A stretch of DNA of 64,000 nucleotides from Argentina anserina (taxonomy: Eukaryota; Streptophyta; Magnoliopsida; Rosales; Rosaceae), in the NCBI RefSeq assembly GCF_933775445.1, contig NC_065873.1:28830001-28894000 (forward strand). The letters are read 5' to 3'. A program made the position numbers and the translations under genes. Within the stretch, counting starts at the first letter, position 1. The number at the start of each line of letters is the position of its first letter. Below the pieces are notes generated by a model. That model searched no databases. It had not been told where the DNA came from and saw only the letters and a program-made list of their open reading frames with translations. Below are positions 42,203 through 54,112 of the stretch, one piece after another.

Positions 42203-44851
42203 CTATTAAGCTTCACGTCCCCACCTCCCACCTCAACCTCAACGCCACCTCATTCAAACGACCCACCACCCTAAGAACCACCACCATACCCATCTACCAC
42301 TCTAACCCGTTATCCTGCTTCGTGCATAAACACAAACCCAGAACCACAATGCCTAACGGTGCCATTAAGAGCTCGCTGATCGACCCTGACGGTGGGGCCC
42401 TCGTCGATCTGGTGGTGCCGGAGAGCGAGCGTGGGGCCAAGGCGGCGGAGGCGGAGGCGCTGCCGAAGGTGAAGCTGACGCAGATAGACTTGGAGTGGGT
42501 GCATGTGATCAGCGAGGGATGGTCGAGCCCGTTGAGGGGGTTTATGAGGGAGGAGGAGTACTTGCAGAGCTTGCATTTCAACTCGTTGAGAATGAAAGAC
42601 GGGTCTGTGGTCAACATGTCGCTTCCCATTGTGTTGGCCATTGATGATGAAACCAAGGGGACAATCGGGGCGGAGAAGAATGTGGGGTTGGTTGGACCTA
42701 ATGGAGATTTGGTTGGGATGTTAAGGAGGTCAGTTTTCTTGTTTGAACTTGATAATGTAGTTTAATCACTGTTTTTAGTGTTTGAATGTTTGATTCTATT
42801 GTTCCATGTTTATTATTATTTGTGATGCAATGAAGCCTAGTGCTTCTTCTGAATATCGTTGTGGATTCTTGCACATGGAATTGTATATCTTGTTTGGATT
42901 AATGTTGCCTATGTTTTTCTTTATTGCTTATAGATGATTTTATAATCACCTATTACTGTCATGGATTATGGGAGTTTAGCAGAGAAATACACTTGATTCT
43001 GATTTTTATATAAAAGGTCAAGTGGTTTTGTTTAATATCATTACATGTACAGATGTACTAGTGCAGAGGACATTATACTTGTATTTTATCTGATGCATCA
43101 GACTAAGCATGTTCACGTTTGGAAAATCGACTAAATGCCTCACACATAATGTGCGTGCTAGTGCTAGTTGGTGTTGAATCTTTGCATGACTGACTGTTCA
43201 CCTGTAATTTTTATAGGCTATACTCTTATCCTGGTTATGATTTCCAATGCTGATTTTCAGTTGGTGTACAGCTTTACTATATTCTTCACCTCTGAGCTTT
43301 TCTGATTTCTGGCAGTGTTGAGATATACAAGCATAACAAAGAAGAAAGGATTGCGAGAACTTGGGGGTCCATTGCACCAGGATTGCCGTACGTTGAGGAA
43401 TCCATCACTCCAGCTGGGAACTGGCTTATTGGTGGAGATTTGGAAGTACTAGAGCGTATCAAATACAATGATGGGCTCGATAACTACAGACTCTCTCCTC
43501 AACAACTCCGAAATGAATTTGATAAGCGTCAGGCCGACGCAGTTTTTGCATTTCAATTAAGAAATCCTGTACATAATGGTCATGCTTTGTTGATGAATGA
43601 TACACGCCGCCGACTCTTGGAAATGGGTTACAAAAATCCAGTTCTATTGCTTCATCCTTTAGGAGGTTATACAAAGCCGGATGATGTGCCCTTGGATGTT
43701 CGGATGGAGCAACATAGCAAGGTCAGTGACATTTATATCAGTTGAAAGACTCCTGAGTTTTGTCCAAGGTGACCAAGCTATAAGAACGAAACTGACTTGA
43801 CAAACTATTAGTAAAGAAAAGCTCTGTTTTCTGTGGCTTACAAATGATCTCTTAACATGGTTTAATTCTGATGCCGCTTTAGATGACCAAAATGCAAATT
43901 GGGTGTTTGTTAATAAATGTTTTGCTTCTGCTCAGGTACTAGAAGATGGAGTTCTCGACCCTGAGACTACCATTGTGGGCATATTCCCATCTCCTATGCA
44001 CTATGCTGGTCCAACTGAGGTACAATGGCATGCAAAAGCACGGATAAATGCAGGTGCAAATTTCTATATTGTGGGTCGTGATCCTGCTGGCATGGGACAC
44101 CCAACAGAGAAGAGGGACTTGTATGACCCTGATCATGGAAAAAAGGTGTTGAGCATGGCACCTGGTCTCGAGAAACTCAATATTTTGCCATTCAGGGTAG
44201 GTGAAATCGTCACAATTTATGGTCTTTGCTGCATTCTGTGATTGTGTTACATCATACTTGTACTTGCTTAAATTTGATGAATCTTAATTTGGTTGTGTGT
44301 CCTGCAAGTCTTGGTTACATGTTCTAATTCCTCCCTTGGGACAGAATCTCTTTATTAGTATGACTTAATAGGGGGTTGCTCTAGAATTTTGAGTTTAGAG
44401 TTTAGTAGGGGTTGCTGGAGTCATGCTCAATCAGATACTGTGATATCTCTGTTGCTTGCTGATTAATCAACTGATTCGCTTATAAATGGCAGGTGGCTGC
44501 TTATGACACTGTGGCAAAGAAGATGGCATTTTTTGATCCTTCACGAGCAAAAGATTTCCTCTTCATCTCTGGGACCAAGGTAGAAACTGACTTCAATTCA
44601 ATATCAGTTGTCACTCATGCCTTGATCGAAATTGCTATAGGTTTAAGAGTAATGAATCTCATATTGGCTACCCATTTCCGTTGCCATCTTTCATACCTCA
44701 CTTGGTGTTTCAGATGCGGACTTTTGCAAAGACAGGCGAAAACCCTCCTGATGGTTTCATGTGTCCCGGAGGATGGAAGGTTCTAGTGAACTACTATGAG
44801 AGCTTGCAAACAGAAGAGTCATCTCAGCAGCCAGCTGTTTTGTCAACTTAA
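42193..44851 (+). CDS. APS2: ATP sulfurylase, APS2-like
   Basis: Five exons, 42193-42728, 43316-43721, 43936-44196, 44493-44579 and 44714-44851, join in frame to 475 residues. Residues 1 to ~52 are rich in Ser/Thr/Pro/Arg without acids, as in a plastid transit peptide. The PUA-like N-terminal domain starts with LVDLVVPE. The catalytic domain carries [10 protein letters not shown] (259-268, nucleotide-binding HxxH) and [10 protein letters not shown]. The end, [20 protein letters not shown], is typical of plant enzymes. The enzyme makes adenosine 5'-phosphosulfate from ATP and sulfate, the first step of sulfate assimilation. A second in-frame ATG, Met53 with A at -3, could give a form without transit peptide, as described for Arabidopsis APS2. 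The APS2 assignment rests on gene order beside XRN3/GH9B-type genes and on the lack of a miR395 site (see findings). Confidence 0.92.
42556..42576 (+). other. Position of the miR395 target site, degraded here
   Basis: In miR395-regulated plant ATP sulfurylases, the codons for EFLQTLH form the target. Here the same codons encode EYLQSLH and, by eye, differ from the usual target at about eight of 21 positions, including several in the seed-pairing half. Regulation by miR395 at this site is therefore unlikely. Confidence 0.6.
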
Positions 44852-46509
44852 GATATATATGATGAGTTGCATAGTAGTCTCTTCAGTTAAGACTACGCTG
44901 ATTGCAGTGTAGCATGGAGTCATGGAGAAGCTTAGTCACTCAGCAGATTATAACAACTATTCCGTCACAAAGGGTTTCTGTTTTTCATTCTAGTTACCGC
45001 ATCGGATCTGCTGATGCTTGTAAAATCTTGGTTTTTTTTTTCTGGTCATCCAATTTTTTACGAGGTTATGATATGAACAAGTACTAGAACGGAGTGGAAG
45101 ATAGGATTTTCAATTTTGGTTTGTAAAGGTGTCGAAGAATGGCCCAAAAGATTACCTCTCCCAGAATATGCCCTTAAATGAGTGATTCTGCAATTTAGCC
45201 CAAATGGAGTGGACCAAATCACTGGATTGAGTTTCTGTTTGAACTCGGAATACGAAACCAAGGGGACTGCTAAATTAAAATTAGAATGATCAACGAGAAT
45301 GTGCTATTTTTCCACCGTTGTAAGATATAATGCTATTTTGAGGAGTTTTGAGTGGTACAATTAGCATATTTTTCCAGAAACATGTTAGTCCCGTTACATG
45401 ATAACAATGGACGCAACTTCAGATCTATTAAGTAGAAAGTCCACACGTATAAAACTCTCATTCCCACAGTAGAATTTGTTGAAATCCTTCTCTGTTCCTC
45501 TGTATCGGCTGCTTCAATCTAAAGGTAGTTGACACATCTATTTAAACGTACCCCAACTTATAGGGGTCGTCCGCATTGAAGTCCTACCTAGCTAGGCCAT
45601 GAAACAGTGGATCATGACGCCCCCTGAAACAATAAGATTCTTCATTACATATATCTATATCATTGCACTCCTATATATTGAGACGGTTAGACCTCCAAAT
45701 AATACTCGAAGCTGGCTTTGGACCCCCTTCAATTAGAATCATGTTGTCCCTCTTCTTGTGGTGGGTCGCTTATGTTCCCGTCTCATTTGAGCTCCAGAAA
45801 ATCCCCCCCCCCCCAAACACACACACACACACGAGAAATACAGTACATGTGCACCTTCAAAAGGTTCAGGTACATCCGTGGTAGTCCTTTGCTCTCTACC
45901 TTCCGCACTTAGCTGTAATGGGGTCGTTTTGAATTTTAGGGTTTTATGATTTTTGTAGTTGCTGAATTATGTTTTACTATCAGGGTTTAAGAGAAATAGA
46001 TGGGTGAGCTTCTTGGCACTGATTGAAAGGCAATTTTCTTGGTATCAGTCTGGTGCCTGGAACATGTTTATTTTCTGTCTAGCTAACTCGCTTTTGCGTG
46101 AAAGATCGTTTTCAATTCAACCTGCAATTCTGCATCAACCAACTTCTCGACTATGTGTGGATTCATAGGTCATCCTAGGCAAGGCACTCAATTATAGTTG
46201 CAGTTAGGATGAAGGAGCTGCTATAATTAATGGGTATATTGAACATTAGCTAGTCATTTTTTTTTTCGTCCATTAAGCTATGACATTGCATTTTATCTTC
46301 AAAGGAAATGAGCAATGTGTTGATGAAATGATACTTTCTCTATAAGAAGGGAGAATGTTCCATGTATAATATGCGATTTCGTGTTCGTGGAAATGTCTTA
46401 ACCAAAATAAAGTTGAAGCGCATGTGACGACTGAATATCTAAACCCAATATATACCTTTAATGATTGACATAGTATTTGAGAAAAACCGTAAAGTGTTCG
46501 AGGAAATGT
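44852..46509. other. Intergenic, 3' of the ATP sulfurylase
   Basis: The first ~250 bp are probably the 3'UTR. The rest is AT-rich and holds a C(12) and CA microsatellite at 45803-45832. Frames at 45663-45912 and 45959-46168 show no family features. Confidence 0.55.
45803..45832. repeat. Poly-C and CA microsatellite
   Basis: A run of 12 C followed by about eight CA units. This compound repeat is likely to vary in length and to cause sequencing errors. Confidence 0.85.
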
Positions 46510-46517
46510 CTCAGAGA

Positions 46518-47060
46518 CAGGGGCGGATCAAACCCTCTATTAAAAAAAATTAAAGCAATCGATTGTACGAAGTCTCTCTCACTTTCTCTCATACATATTT
46601 CTTCTGTTTTTCAGCTCTTCCCTCTACTCGACTACTTTTATTTTAAATCATTGAAGCTCATCACCACCATAATTCTATTAAAAAAAAAAGAATTAAACCA
46701 ATCGATTAGACGAAGTCTCTCTCACTCTCTCTCAGACGTATTTCTTATGTTCTTCAGCTCTTCCCTCTACTCGACTACTTTTCTTTTAAATCATTTGAGC
46801 CCGTCACCACCATTCCCTGCCGCCGCGTTGCCGAAGGCCCGACCGCCCGAAGTTCTCTCTGCTCTCATCTACACTTCTACCGTTCTACTGTAGAACGACA
46901 TGTTTAATTGACCTTTAATTATATAAACTTCATACACTCTATGTTGTAAACCTGAAAAAAAATATTTGGCCTTCGCCCAAAGTTATAATTCACTTCATAA
47001 AATTTTATGTCCACCCTTAAAATTAGCTCAGGTGACATTTCAATCATGGATCCGTCACTG
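46518..47060. mobile_element. hAT-type MITE with an internal tandem duplication
   Basis: A 543-bp element with ends CAGGGGCGGATC and (reverse complement) CAGTGACGGATC. It is flanked by a perfect 8-bp duplication CTCAGAGA (46510-46517 and 47061-47068). Inside, a ~135-bp stretch is present twice with a 143-bp offset (about 46548 and 46691), each starting AATTAAA.CAATCGATT. There is no transposase frame; the open frame over 46477-46893 is a product of the duplication. Confidence 0.85.
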
Positions 47061-47068
47061 CTCAGAGA

Positions 47069-47476
47069 ATAGAAAAGTTCAGGCACATGTGCCTACGGCA
47101 ATGCCTACACTAAACTATCAAGCTTTTTTATAATGATCCATATTTTCGATATCATAGAATCCATAGATAGAGGGAAACCCCGTGTACGTATTGGATGAAA
47201 TGCCCCGAGTAGTAAGTGAACGGAAGCAAAAGAGCAAAAGCTTGTTTCTGATCGATTTACTTGAACTTTTTATGTGAAGGCTTCAAAGCTGTACATATTC
47301 AACTGCACTCACCACGATCTCATTTCTCATTATCTCCACTAACTCTTACGTATATAGGCAAATTTGATCCTCACGTTCTTGGAGTTGTGTCTGTACCAGT
47401 TTGCTCAAAGAGATTGAAAGCATGGTGTGCTGCCATTACAGAATAGAGGTCCTAAATTTGGATACACGGGGGCAAA
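47069..47476. other. Spacer between two hAT-type MITEs
   Basis: About 400 bp of AT-rich DNA without recognised features. The two elements sit only about 420 bp apart. Confidence 0.6.
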
Positions 47477-47484
47477 GCCATGTG

Positions 47485-47913
47485 CAGGGCGAGTCCGTTA
47501 AATTTAGAAGCCCTGTGCGGAAATCTTTTTTTTACTGAGATATTATATATATATATATATATATTGAAAAAAAACAAAAGTTAATAAAAAAGAAAAATAT
47601 GGAGGAGAGATACAAAGGAAAATTTTGATCACCAAAAATAAAGGTGTATACGTTTTTTTTGTTGAGAAAGAAAAGAAATGGTAACTTAAAATACAGACAA
47701 ATAAAAAACATAGTAGGGTTCAAACCTCTTACCATAAGACAAGTAGAGTTAAAAGAGCTCAAGGGACTGTCAACTGTTTGTGCCTGTATTGCACTAAAGT
47801 ATATATATTGGTTTAGTAAATGTATATATCAAAAGGAAAAAAATATTAGAGGCCCCCAAAAATCGTAGGCCCTGTGCGGCCGCATGGTTGGCACACCCTC
47901 CGGGCCGCCCCTG
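47485..47913. mobile_element. hAT-type MITE
   Basis: A 429-bp element with ends CAGGGCGAG and (reverse complement) CAGGGGCGG, and a perfect 8-bp duplication GCCATGTG (47477-47484 and 47914-47921). CCCTGTGCGG occurs near both ends (about 47511 and 47870), as subterminal repeats. A TA microsatellite (47543-47564) lies inside. There is no transposase. Confidence 0.82.
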
Positions 47914-47921
47914 GCCATGTG

Positions 47922-50900
47922 CAGAAGTCGGGTCATTTTCGAAGAAGCTAGAAAAACACAGTAAAATCTTAGCTTGTCTTGAATCGTAGAACATGGGTTT
48001 ACCCGGTACGTTACCTTCTTTTCAAGCCTTGCTGCATTCCTTTGGCCCCAGTTATATAAAGCATATGGTACTGATCGATCGACGAATACTTCATAGTTTA
48101 GTCTTGAATTTATGTCCTTAACAGCTTGAGTTAGCTTCTCTCTAACTCCATTTAGCCCTCCATTTATGGTCCTGACTCTTAAACCCAAGTTCCATGTTGA
48201 AAACGAGCTTATATCACCAGCTAGTGACCACTGGTGGCATGGTTAATCTTGTTTAGGAAATCAATCGAATCCTTCAACTAATCGATCCATCTGCATGATG
48301 AACCCTAGCAAAGGCAACACTGGCCGGCCTCTTGGTTGAATTCAGGGGAATCAACACAACCAGGATGGCCAGCTGATTTAGCTGCCTAACGTCCTAAACT
48401 TGGGAGTTTCAAAGATGATATGAACAAGGTAGCAGAATATAAAGGGCTCCAAATCCGAGTGCAGATCCAATCAACTGCATGCAGAGGGATAGCTAGACAG
48501 AAGCGCGCGCATTATAATATATTCCACTGTTATGGCTAGTCGACATGCATGTTCACACGCACGCGAAGGTTGAACCACATATATGCCTATCTGTGCTGAG
48601 ATGGAGTTCCGTAATGTTTGACGGACAAAGCCGTATGCTTTCGAGCATGCAATAATGAAATAAGGAAGAAAGACAAATAGGGCATTGATGATGATTCCTG
48701 TTTTGGTAGAGATAAATATTTGGAAGAAGAAACACGTCCACAGGGTTTGATTTCAGTTTTCTTAATAGCCTCAGAACATGGGTATTGATCGGATATAATA
48801 GGTAGAGCCATGCCAGGCTAGCGGTGGTGGTGGTGGTGGTGGCCGATGCTTTCAATTCCATTTGTGAATTTATATGTGATTGAGACTATGCTCTTCCTCC
48901 TCCTCCTCTATTGCCTCTTTACGTACGTACTGCTACTGTATGATCATGAGTTTCGTACAAACACAAGGACCACTTCAACACATGCACACATATCATTTCT
49001 GGGCAAGAATTAATAGAGCCAGCAACTAACTATATATCCAATCCATGAGATAACTTAAAGAAAACGACACCGTCGCAGCTTCTTCTTTATTTATCGAAAT
49101 ATTGCCCCAAAATACAATTTGTTTTACAGTAAACAACTTGTTTTACTAGATCTATCTTTCCTGCAAAGTACGAATGTTTGATGAATTACCACCTTTGTAG
49201 CTAGCTCCAGCCTCCAGTAGACCAGTACTGCTACATATTTAGTCTCTGTTGCAATATTGTTGCTATAAGATAATTTAATGAGTTGGTTGTTATGGTTTAT
49301 TAAGCTAGCGGCCTTTGGTCCAACCTCCGGCCATATCAATGATCAATGTGTGGAATTTACTGGGGTAGCTGGTAAATAATGTCATAGGGAAGGGACAGGT
49401 GAGTTTTACAGTGGATAATAATGCCATATGCATGACAGTAGTACAGTTATGATGCGAATTCTAGTGAATAATTTGTCATATAATCTATAATTTCACAATG
49501 AATACATCTTGGTTAACGTCAAGTTTTGATACCTTCATCTTCATGTTTAAGCTTAAACAGTTACTAATATAATCGTCTCCTCAGTGGATAGGTGAATTGT
49601 TGGCATAACTATCATATTGCAACTAATTAAGCATTTTACACGGAAAATTAGGATAACGGGGATGAGTTACGTATGACTATGTTGAGGAATTTTATTGTTT
49701 CAGAGTGCAATGTGGGAAAAGTGGAGCTAGGAGTCTTTCTTGTGGTTTTGGGGGGTTCCAAAGCCAAAAAAGCCTGAATTATGAAACAGAGAAATGGGAG
49801 AATGTATCAAACAACCATAAAAGAGGAGACAAACCAAAATATGCATCTTATCTTTCTACCTCAAATTTATAGTACTCCAAACAGACCAGTCGAGTTGAGT
49901 TCAACCAAGCACATGAAAAAAGGCAAAAATTTAAGAACAGTTTATGAAGTTTTCCACTAATAATTATAGTGTCTTAAGATCCAAAATAATTGTATTAGTA
50001 CATCGAACTATTTTCTTTGCTCCATTTTCAATACATTCGGTTAACCTTCCATCATAATATACAATTTCCGTTATATTTTGAAGGAAATTTTCGTCCTTTT
50101 AGTAAATGGCCCCAAAAACAAAACTCTCGGCCTCCATCTCTTTCTCAATTCAATGGCTTCTACATCTCTGCTCCAAACCCCCAAGTCACAAGCTCTGAAG
50201 CTCACCCTTAGTCACCTTCCCCAATCATCAAATTCTAACCATCCTACGCAAAATAACCAACCCCGTCTTATCCTTCCTCTTCTTTCATGTATATTAATTA
50301 GTTTCTCTATACAATTGAAGACGTCTCCAAGAGCAAATCCTTTCAACCGTACAACATAGAGATCTTATTCATTACCAGAGGTCATGAAGACATAAACTTC
50401 TCAAATCAACTCCAGGTGGTTCGGAGTCTTCAATTGGTGATGAGGCCGTCCAGATCCCCCAGTCCCACTAACCGAACAGCCAAATAAAGATAGCGAGTTG
50501 CCACCGTTGTGTTTATGGATTCTGCTGGTATTACTTTTGATGAATTTTGTAGGGAATTTCATTGGGTCAGCTTTGGGCTAGAGGCGATGATTGAAATGGG
50601 ACAGAGACAAGGATAATGAAAATACTTGATTACCATTCAAAATTTGAATAATAACATGAAACTGACGGTGTTAATAGCAATGAAAAGTGTACCGTCCGTA
50701 AATTCATGTACTAATATGACTTTTTGGATCTTAAGACACTTAATTATTAGTAGAGGAAACTTATGTGCCCTTCTTAAAATTTTACCCATGAAAAAAGTTG
50801 TTGCTAATCAATAGCCTCCTAGCTAGTAAAGTGTACACTGCAAAAGCCCTATTGCAAATTTGCAATTTAGAGTAGGCAGTCAAAATTAAATTTCACCCTC

Positions 50901-51799
50901 TTTTTATAGCCAAAAATTAAACTGCCACACAAAATCAGATTTTGGATTATTTACATTAAGGTCCAACCCTTACATGCATTATATTAGCTTAACTAATATT
51001 TCATTGATGATCTCCACGTTGTCGGTTAAGCTACTAAGAAAGACTCATCGACACTAGGTCCAATTTGAGATCTGTGAGTATCCTTTCAAATGAACTTAAT
51101 TACTTTTCCATCTGTTTAGTGTCAAATCTTAAGCATGACATGAAAGTTTGATTGTTTAGTTAAAACACACGGACATAAAAGATACGTGTGTTTGTTGTTG
51201 AAGATTATGCATACGCCTAGCTAACTCGTCTTTGTAACTTGTACCTGATATGTACCGTTTGTACTAACACTCAGTTAGCGGAAAAGATCTCATTCATTAA
51301 TAAACCCACTACACCAATGAATAATTAGAGAAAAAAGAAACATGGATACCATTCCGTGTAAACCGTAAACAATGACTAAGAACTTTCGCCGCAAACCGTT
51401 TCTTGGAAATTCCACTATACCGTTAATAGTCATTTAGGGAATAGTTGAATGGGAAGAAGGAAGAGAACCAAGTACTAAGTCAGGCATAGAAGGAACGTGC
51501 TGGGACGCTTCTCAAAACTCCTCAATATCTAAGGTTCATATTGTACAATATTGATGAAGACAAAAATAAAAAATAAAACCTACAGAAATTGATTAAGTGA
51601 GAAATTAGGATTATGAAATGTGACCCAAGTGAAGAGAGAGAGGGACCAAGTTGTCTTTTGTTAGTGGAACGAGCGGGTGTAAACCCCAATGGCCCAATGG
51701 GGCCTGGCTCTCCTCCCTTGGAGTCCCTTCTTGTTTCAGACCTCAAAACACACCCTACGCCTGTCGTTTTGTCCCCACATGACTCTGTTCTCACCCTCC
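47922..51799. other. 3.9-kb gene-poor region
   Basis: Mostly AT-rich. A minus-strand open stretch at about 47994-48188 and a plus-strand frame from 50151 look somewhat protein-like (see findings), but neither is a recognisable gene. A GGT/ACC repeat lies at about 48823-48843. The right end holds the SAUR promoter. Confidence 0.55.
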
Positions 51800-51830
51800 T
51801 TATATACCCCTTCCTCCCTCCCCTTCATCC
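51762..51830 (+). promoter_or_regulatory. SAUR promoter: TATA box and TGTC motifs
   Basis: TTATATA at 51800-51806 lies about 125 bp before the SAUR start codon, as expected for a TATA box with a ~95-bp leader. Two TGTC cores (51762 and 51770) start 8 bp apart in the same direction just upstream. TGTCNN is the core recognised by auxin response factors, so these could be an AuxRE pair; this is inference. Confidence 0.5.
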
Positions 51831-51928
51831 TCCCTCAAAAATAAATTAACCACTCCTTCATTTTTCACCATCACAGCCTAGCTCTCCATTTCGCTCTTGT
51901 GTTCTCAACCCACAAGTCTAAGAGAGAA

Positions 51929-52249
51929 ATGGCGATCAGAAAACCCAACAAGCTGACGCAGACGGCGATGCTGAAGCAGATTCTGAAGAGGTGCTCCAGC
52001 TTGGGGAAGAAGCACCAACACTACGATGAACAGGGTTTACCTTTGGATGTGCCAAAGGGACATTTTGTGGTTTATGTTGGGGAAAACAGAAGCAGGTACA
52101 TAGTACCCATCTCTTTCCTGACCCGACCCGAGTTCCAGAGCCTGCTTCACCAAGCCGAGGAGGAGTTCGGGTTCGATCACGACATGGGCCTCACCATTCC
52201 TTGCGAAGAAGAAGTTTTTCAGTCTCTAACATCCATGCTCAGCGCTTAG
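51929..52249 (+). CDS. SAUR protein (SAUR50-54 clade)
   Basis: Intronless, 106 residues. The opening [28 protein letters not shown] and the core [29 protein letters not shown], then [15 protein letters not shown] and TIPCEE, match the SAUR50 to SAUR54 group. SAUR proteins inhibit PP2C.D phosphatases and so keep plasma-membrane proton pumps active during auxin-driven expansion. The ATG at 51929 was preferred over upstream codons in the same frame because the conserved MAIRK start is there. The HDMG/LTIP junction lacks one Gly compared with most relatives. The gene lies about 9 kb from an FPP gene; in Arabidopsis SAUR and FPP4 genes are also close neighbours. Confidence 0.95.
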   Translation: MAIRKPNKLTQTAMLKQILKRCSSLGKKHQHYDEQGLPLDVPKGHFVVYVGENRSRYIVPISFLTRPEFQSLLHQAEEEFGFDHDMGLTIPCEEEVFQSLTSMLSA

Positions 52250-52654
52250 GAGCTTTTTGTGGAGTTAAATGGATCAGGAAGAACAAAGATGAAGCTGCTT
52301 TTCTTGCTTCTCTGTTTCTTTCTTTACCTGATTTTTCTCCTTTGCAAATTCAAAAAATTTGACTCTGACCCGAGAACAGATTTCAGAAACCCAGATGTAC
52401 GTTATGATTTTATTTACTATCTGGGTTTGGAAATGTAAATCTTTATATTTAAAGTTTGAGAAAGTTTCATCTCTCACGGTGGTGGTTGTGGGGATTTGTA
52501 GTACCAATGTAACCCTGTGGAAGAAACTAAAATCATATATTATGAAATATCGGAGGCTTGTCTTATCAGTGTCACACTTTTCTTGGTCTGCTCTCTAGCT
52601 TTGTTCTTGTTTTCTGGGTTTTGTCTGGTGTGCCTGTGTGTATGACTCGATGCC

Positions 52655-52655
<1 letters not shown>

Positions 52656-52694
<39 letters not shown>
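52656..52694. repeat. TA microsatellite and poly-T tract
   Basis: About eleven TA units run directly into about 18 T. Confidence 0.9.
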
Positions 52695-54035
52695 GGTGAT
52701 CTGTGGCTATCTGAGTTAGGGCATTATTATAACTCCTCAAACAGTTTTACGGTTAAAACTGTTGTGTGTACCAACAGAGATTCTTCAACGGACGGGACAG
52801 CTGTTGTAAGTAGAATATTCTGTTGAGCAAGCACTTCTTCCTCTGTAATGGATCAGAGCTAGTCATGATCTCAAGTCTTGATTCTAAGGTTGAAGAAGAT
52901 GCATTTCTCCTTTGGTAAAGTTCTATGAAGTTCCTGGCTCGGATGTATCACTAAATTGATCCGCAGTGGTAGCCAGTATTGTATTGTAATTTGCCAAAAA
53001 GAACCAAGTTTTAGGGTACACTAAGTACTACGGCAGCCAGCCGTTAGTTTAAATATACTTCCTATGTGTGGTGCTTAATTAATCTAATGAATTCCATTTC
53101 CAAATTGCAATACTTCAAATACTACTAAAATCTATATTCTTAGAGGATCAAACAAAGTGACAATTGCACAATGTCATGTAATGGTGTCTATCATGAACTT
53201 GTTTATTCTTCATTTTTGTGGAAAATTGCTCTCTTTTTTCCAAACAGTCAAACCCACATACTGATTTTTTTTCGACAAGAACCCACATACTGATGTTGCA
53301 GTAGCATTGCAACAAGTACATGCAGAAAAGCCACTTCTAGGAGATTAGATTATGCAAAGTTTCCAGAAGCATTAGTACTATCTTGCTCTTGGTATAAACT
53401 ATTTTTACAGTAAGTTTCAATGGGGTTTTCAAATTAAAAACACTAGCCCTGATCAATCAGCATGCTTATGTTGGTTCAAAAGCAGGCTGTAATATAGCAT
53501 TATAGCAAAGCTTAAATTGCTGACCCACCAATTGGATGGTTCAGATTTGAGACCCACAAGTCATTCTCATATAAATTTTGATTTCTTATAATTTCTTAGT
53601 GCTAGGACCAAAATTTAAAAGATGCTTTGATATTTTCTTTTTACATGGATACTATACATATATATATATATTATTATTTTTTGCCCTTGAACTAACTGAA
53701 TGCTGCTAGGTGTTGGATACCTAATTTGTTTGCTTTAGTCTTGTTGTAAAATCTTAATTCTTACGAGAAATGAAAATGAAAAACGTCATAGCCATTTGAC
53801 TCATTTCATACAAGAGTCTATTGAGCCTGTTGAAATGAAGACACTGACTGTTTTTCCCATCCACCTCCCAAATAGTTAGAAATGCCACTAGAGAAAGACT
53901 CCAGAGAGGAATGGTTGTCAGTATAGTATTTTCATCCATGAAGATTACTCAATTTTTCTTCGAAGAATTCAATTTGTATACTTCTCATTTATCAATATAC
54001 ATAAAAAATAATTTCTTGGGAGAAAAGGGGGTGAA

Positions 54036-54112
54036 GAATGATGGTAAGGCAAAAAAAGAAAAGAAAAGAATGATGGTAAGGCAAAAAAAGAAAAGAAAAG
54101 AATGATGGTAAT
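54036..54112. repeat. 32-bp tandem repeat
   Basis: A purine-rich unit starting GAATGATGGTAAGGC and continuing as A-rich sequence is repeated with a 32-bp period, about 2.4 copies. The third copy diverges after GGTAA. Confidence 0.88.

Noticed and set aside
46477..46893. 138-codon frame with repeated segments
   Set aside because: It spans the left end of a MITE and its internal tandem duplication; the repeated protein segments reflect DNA duplication.
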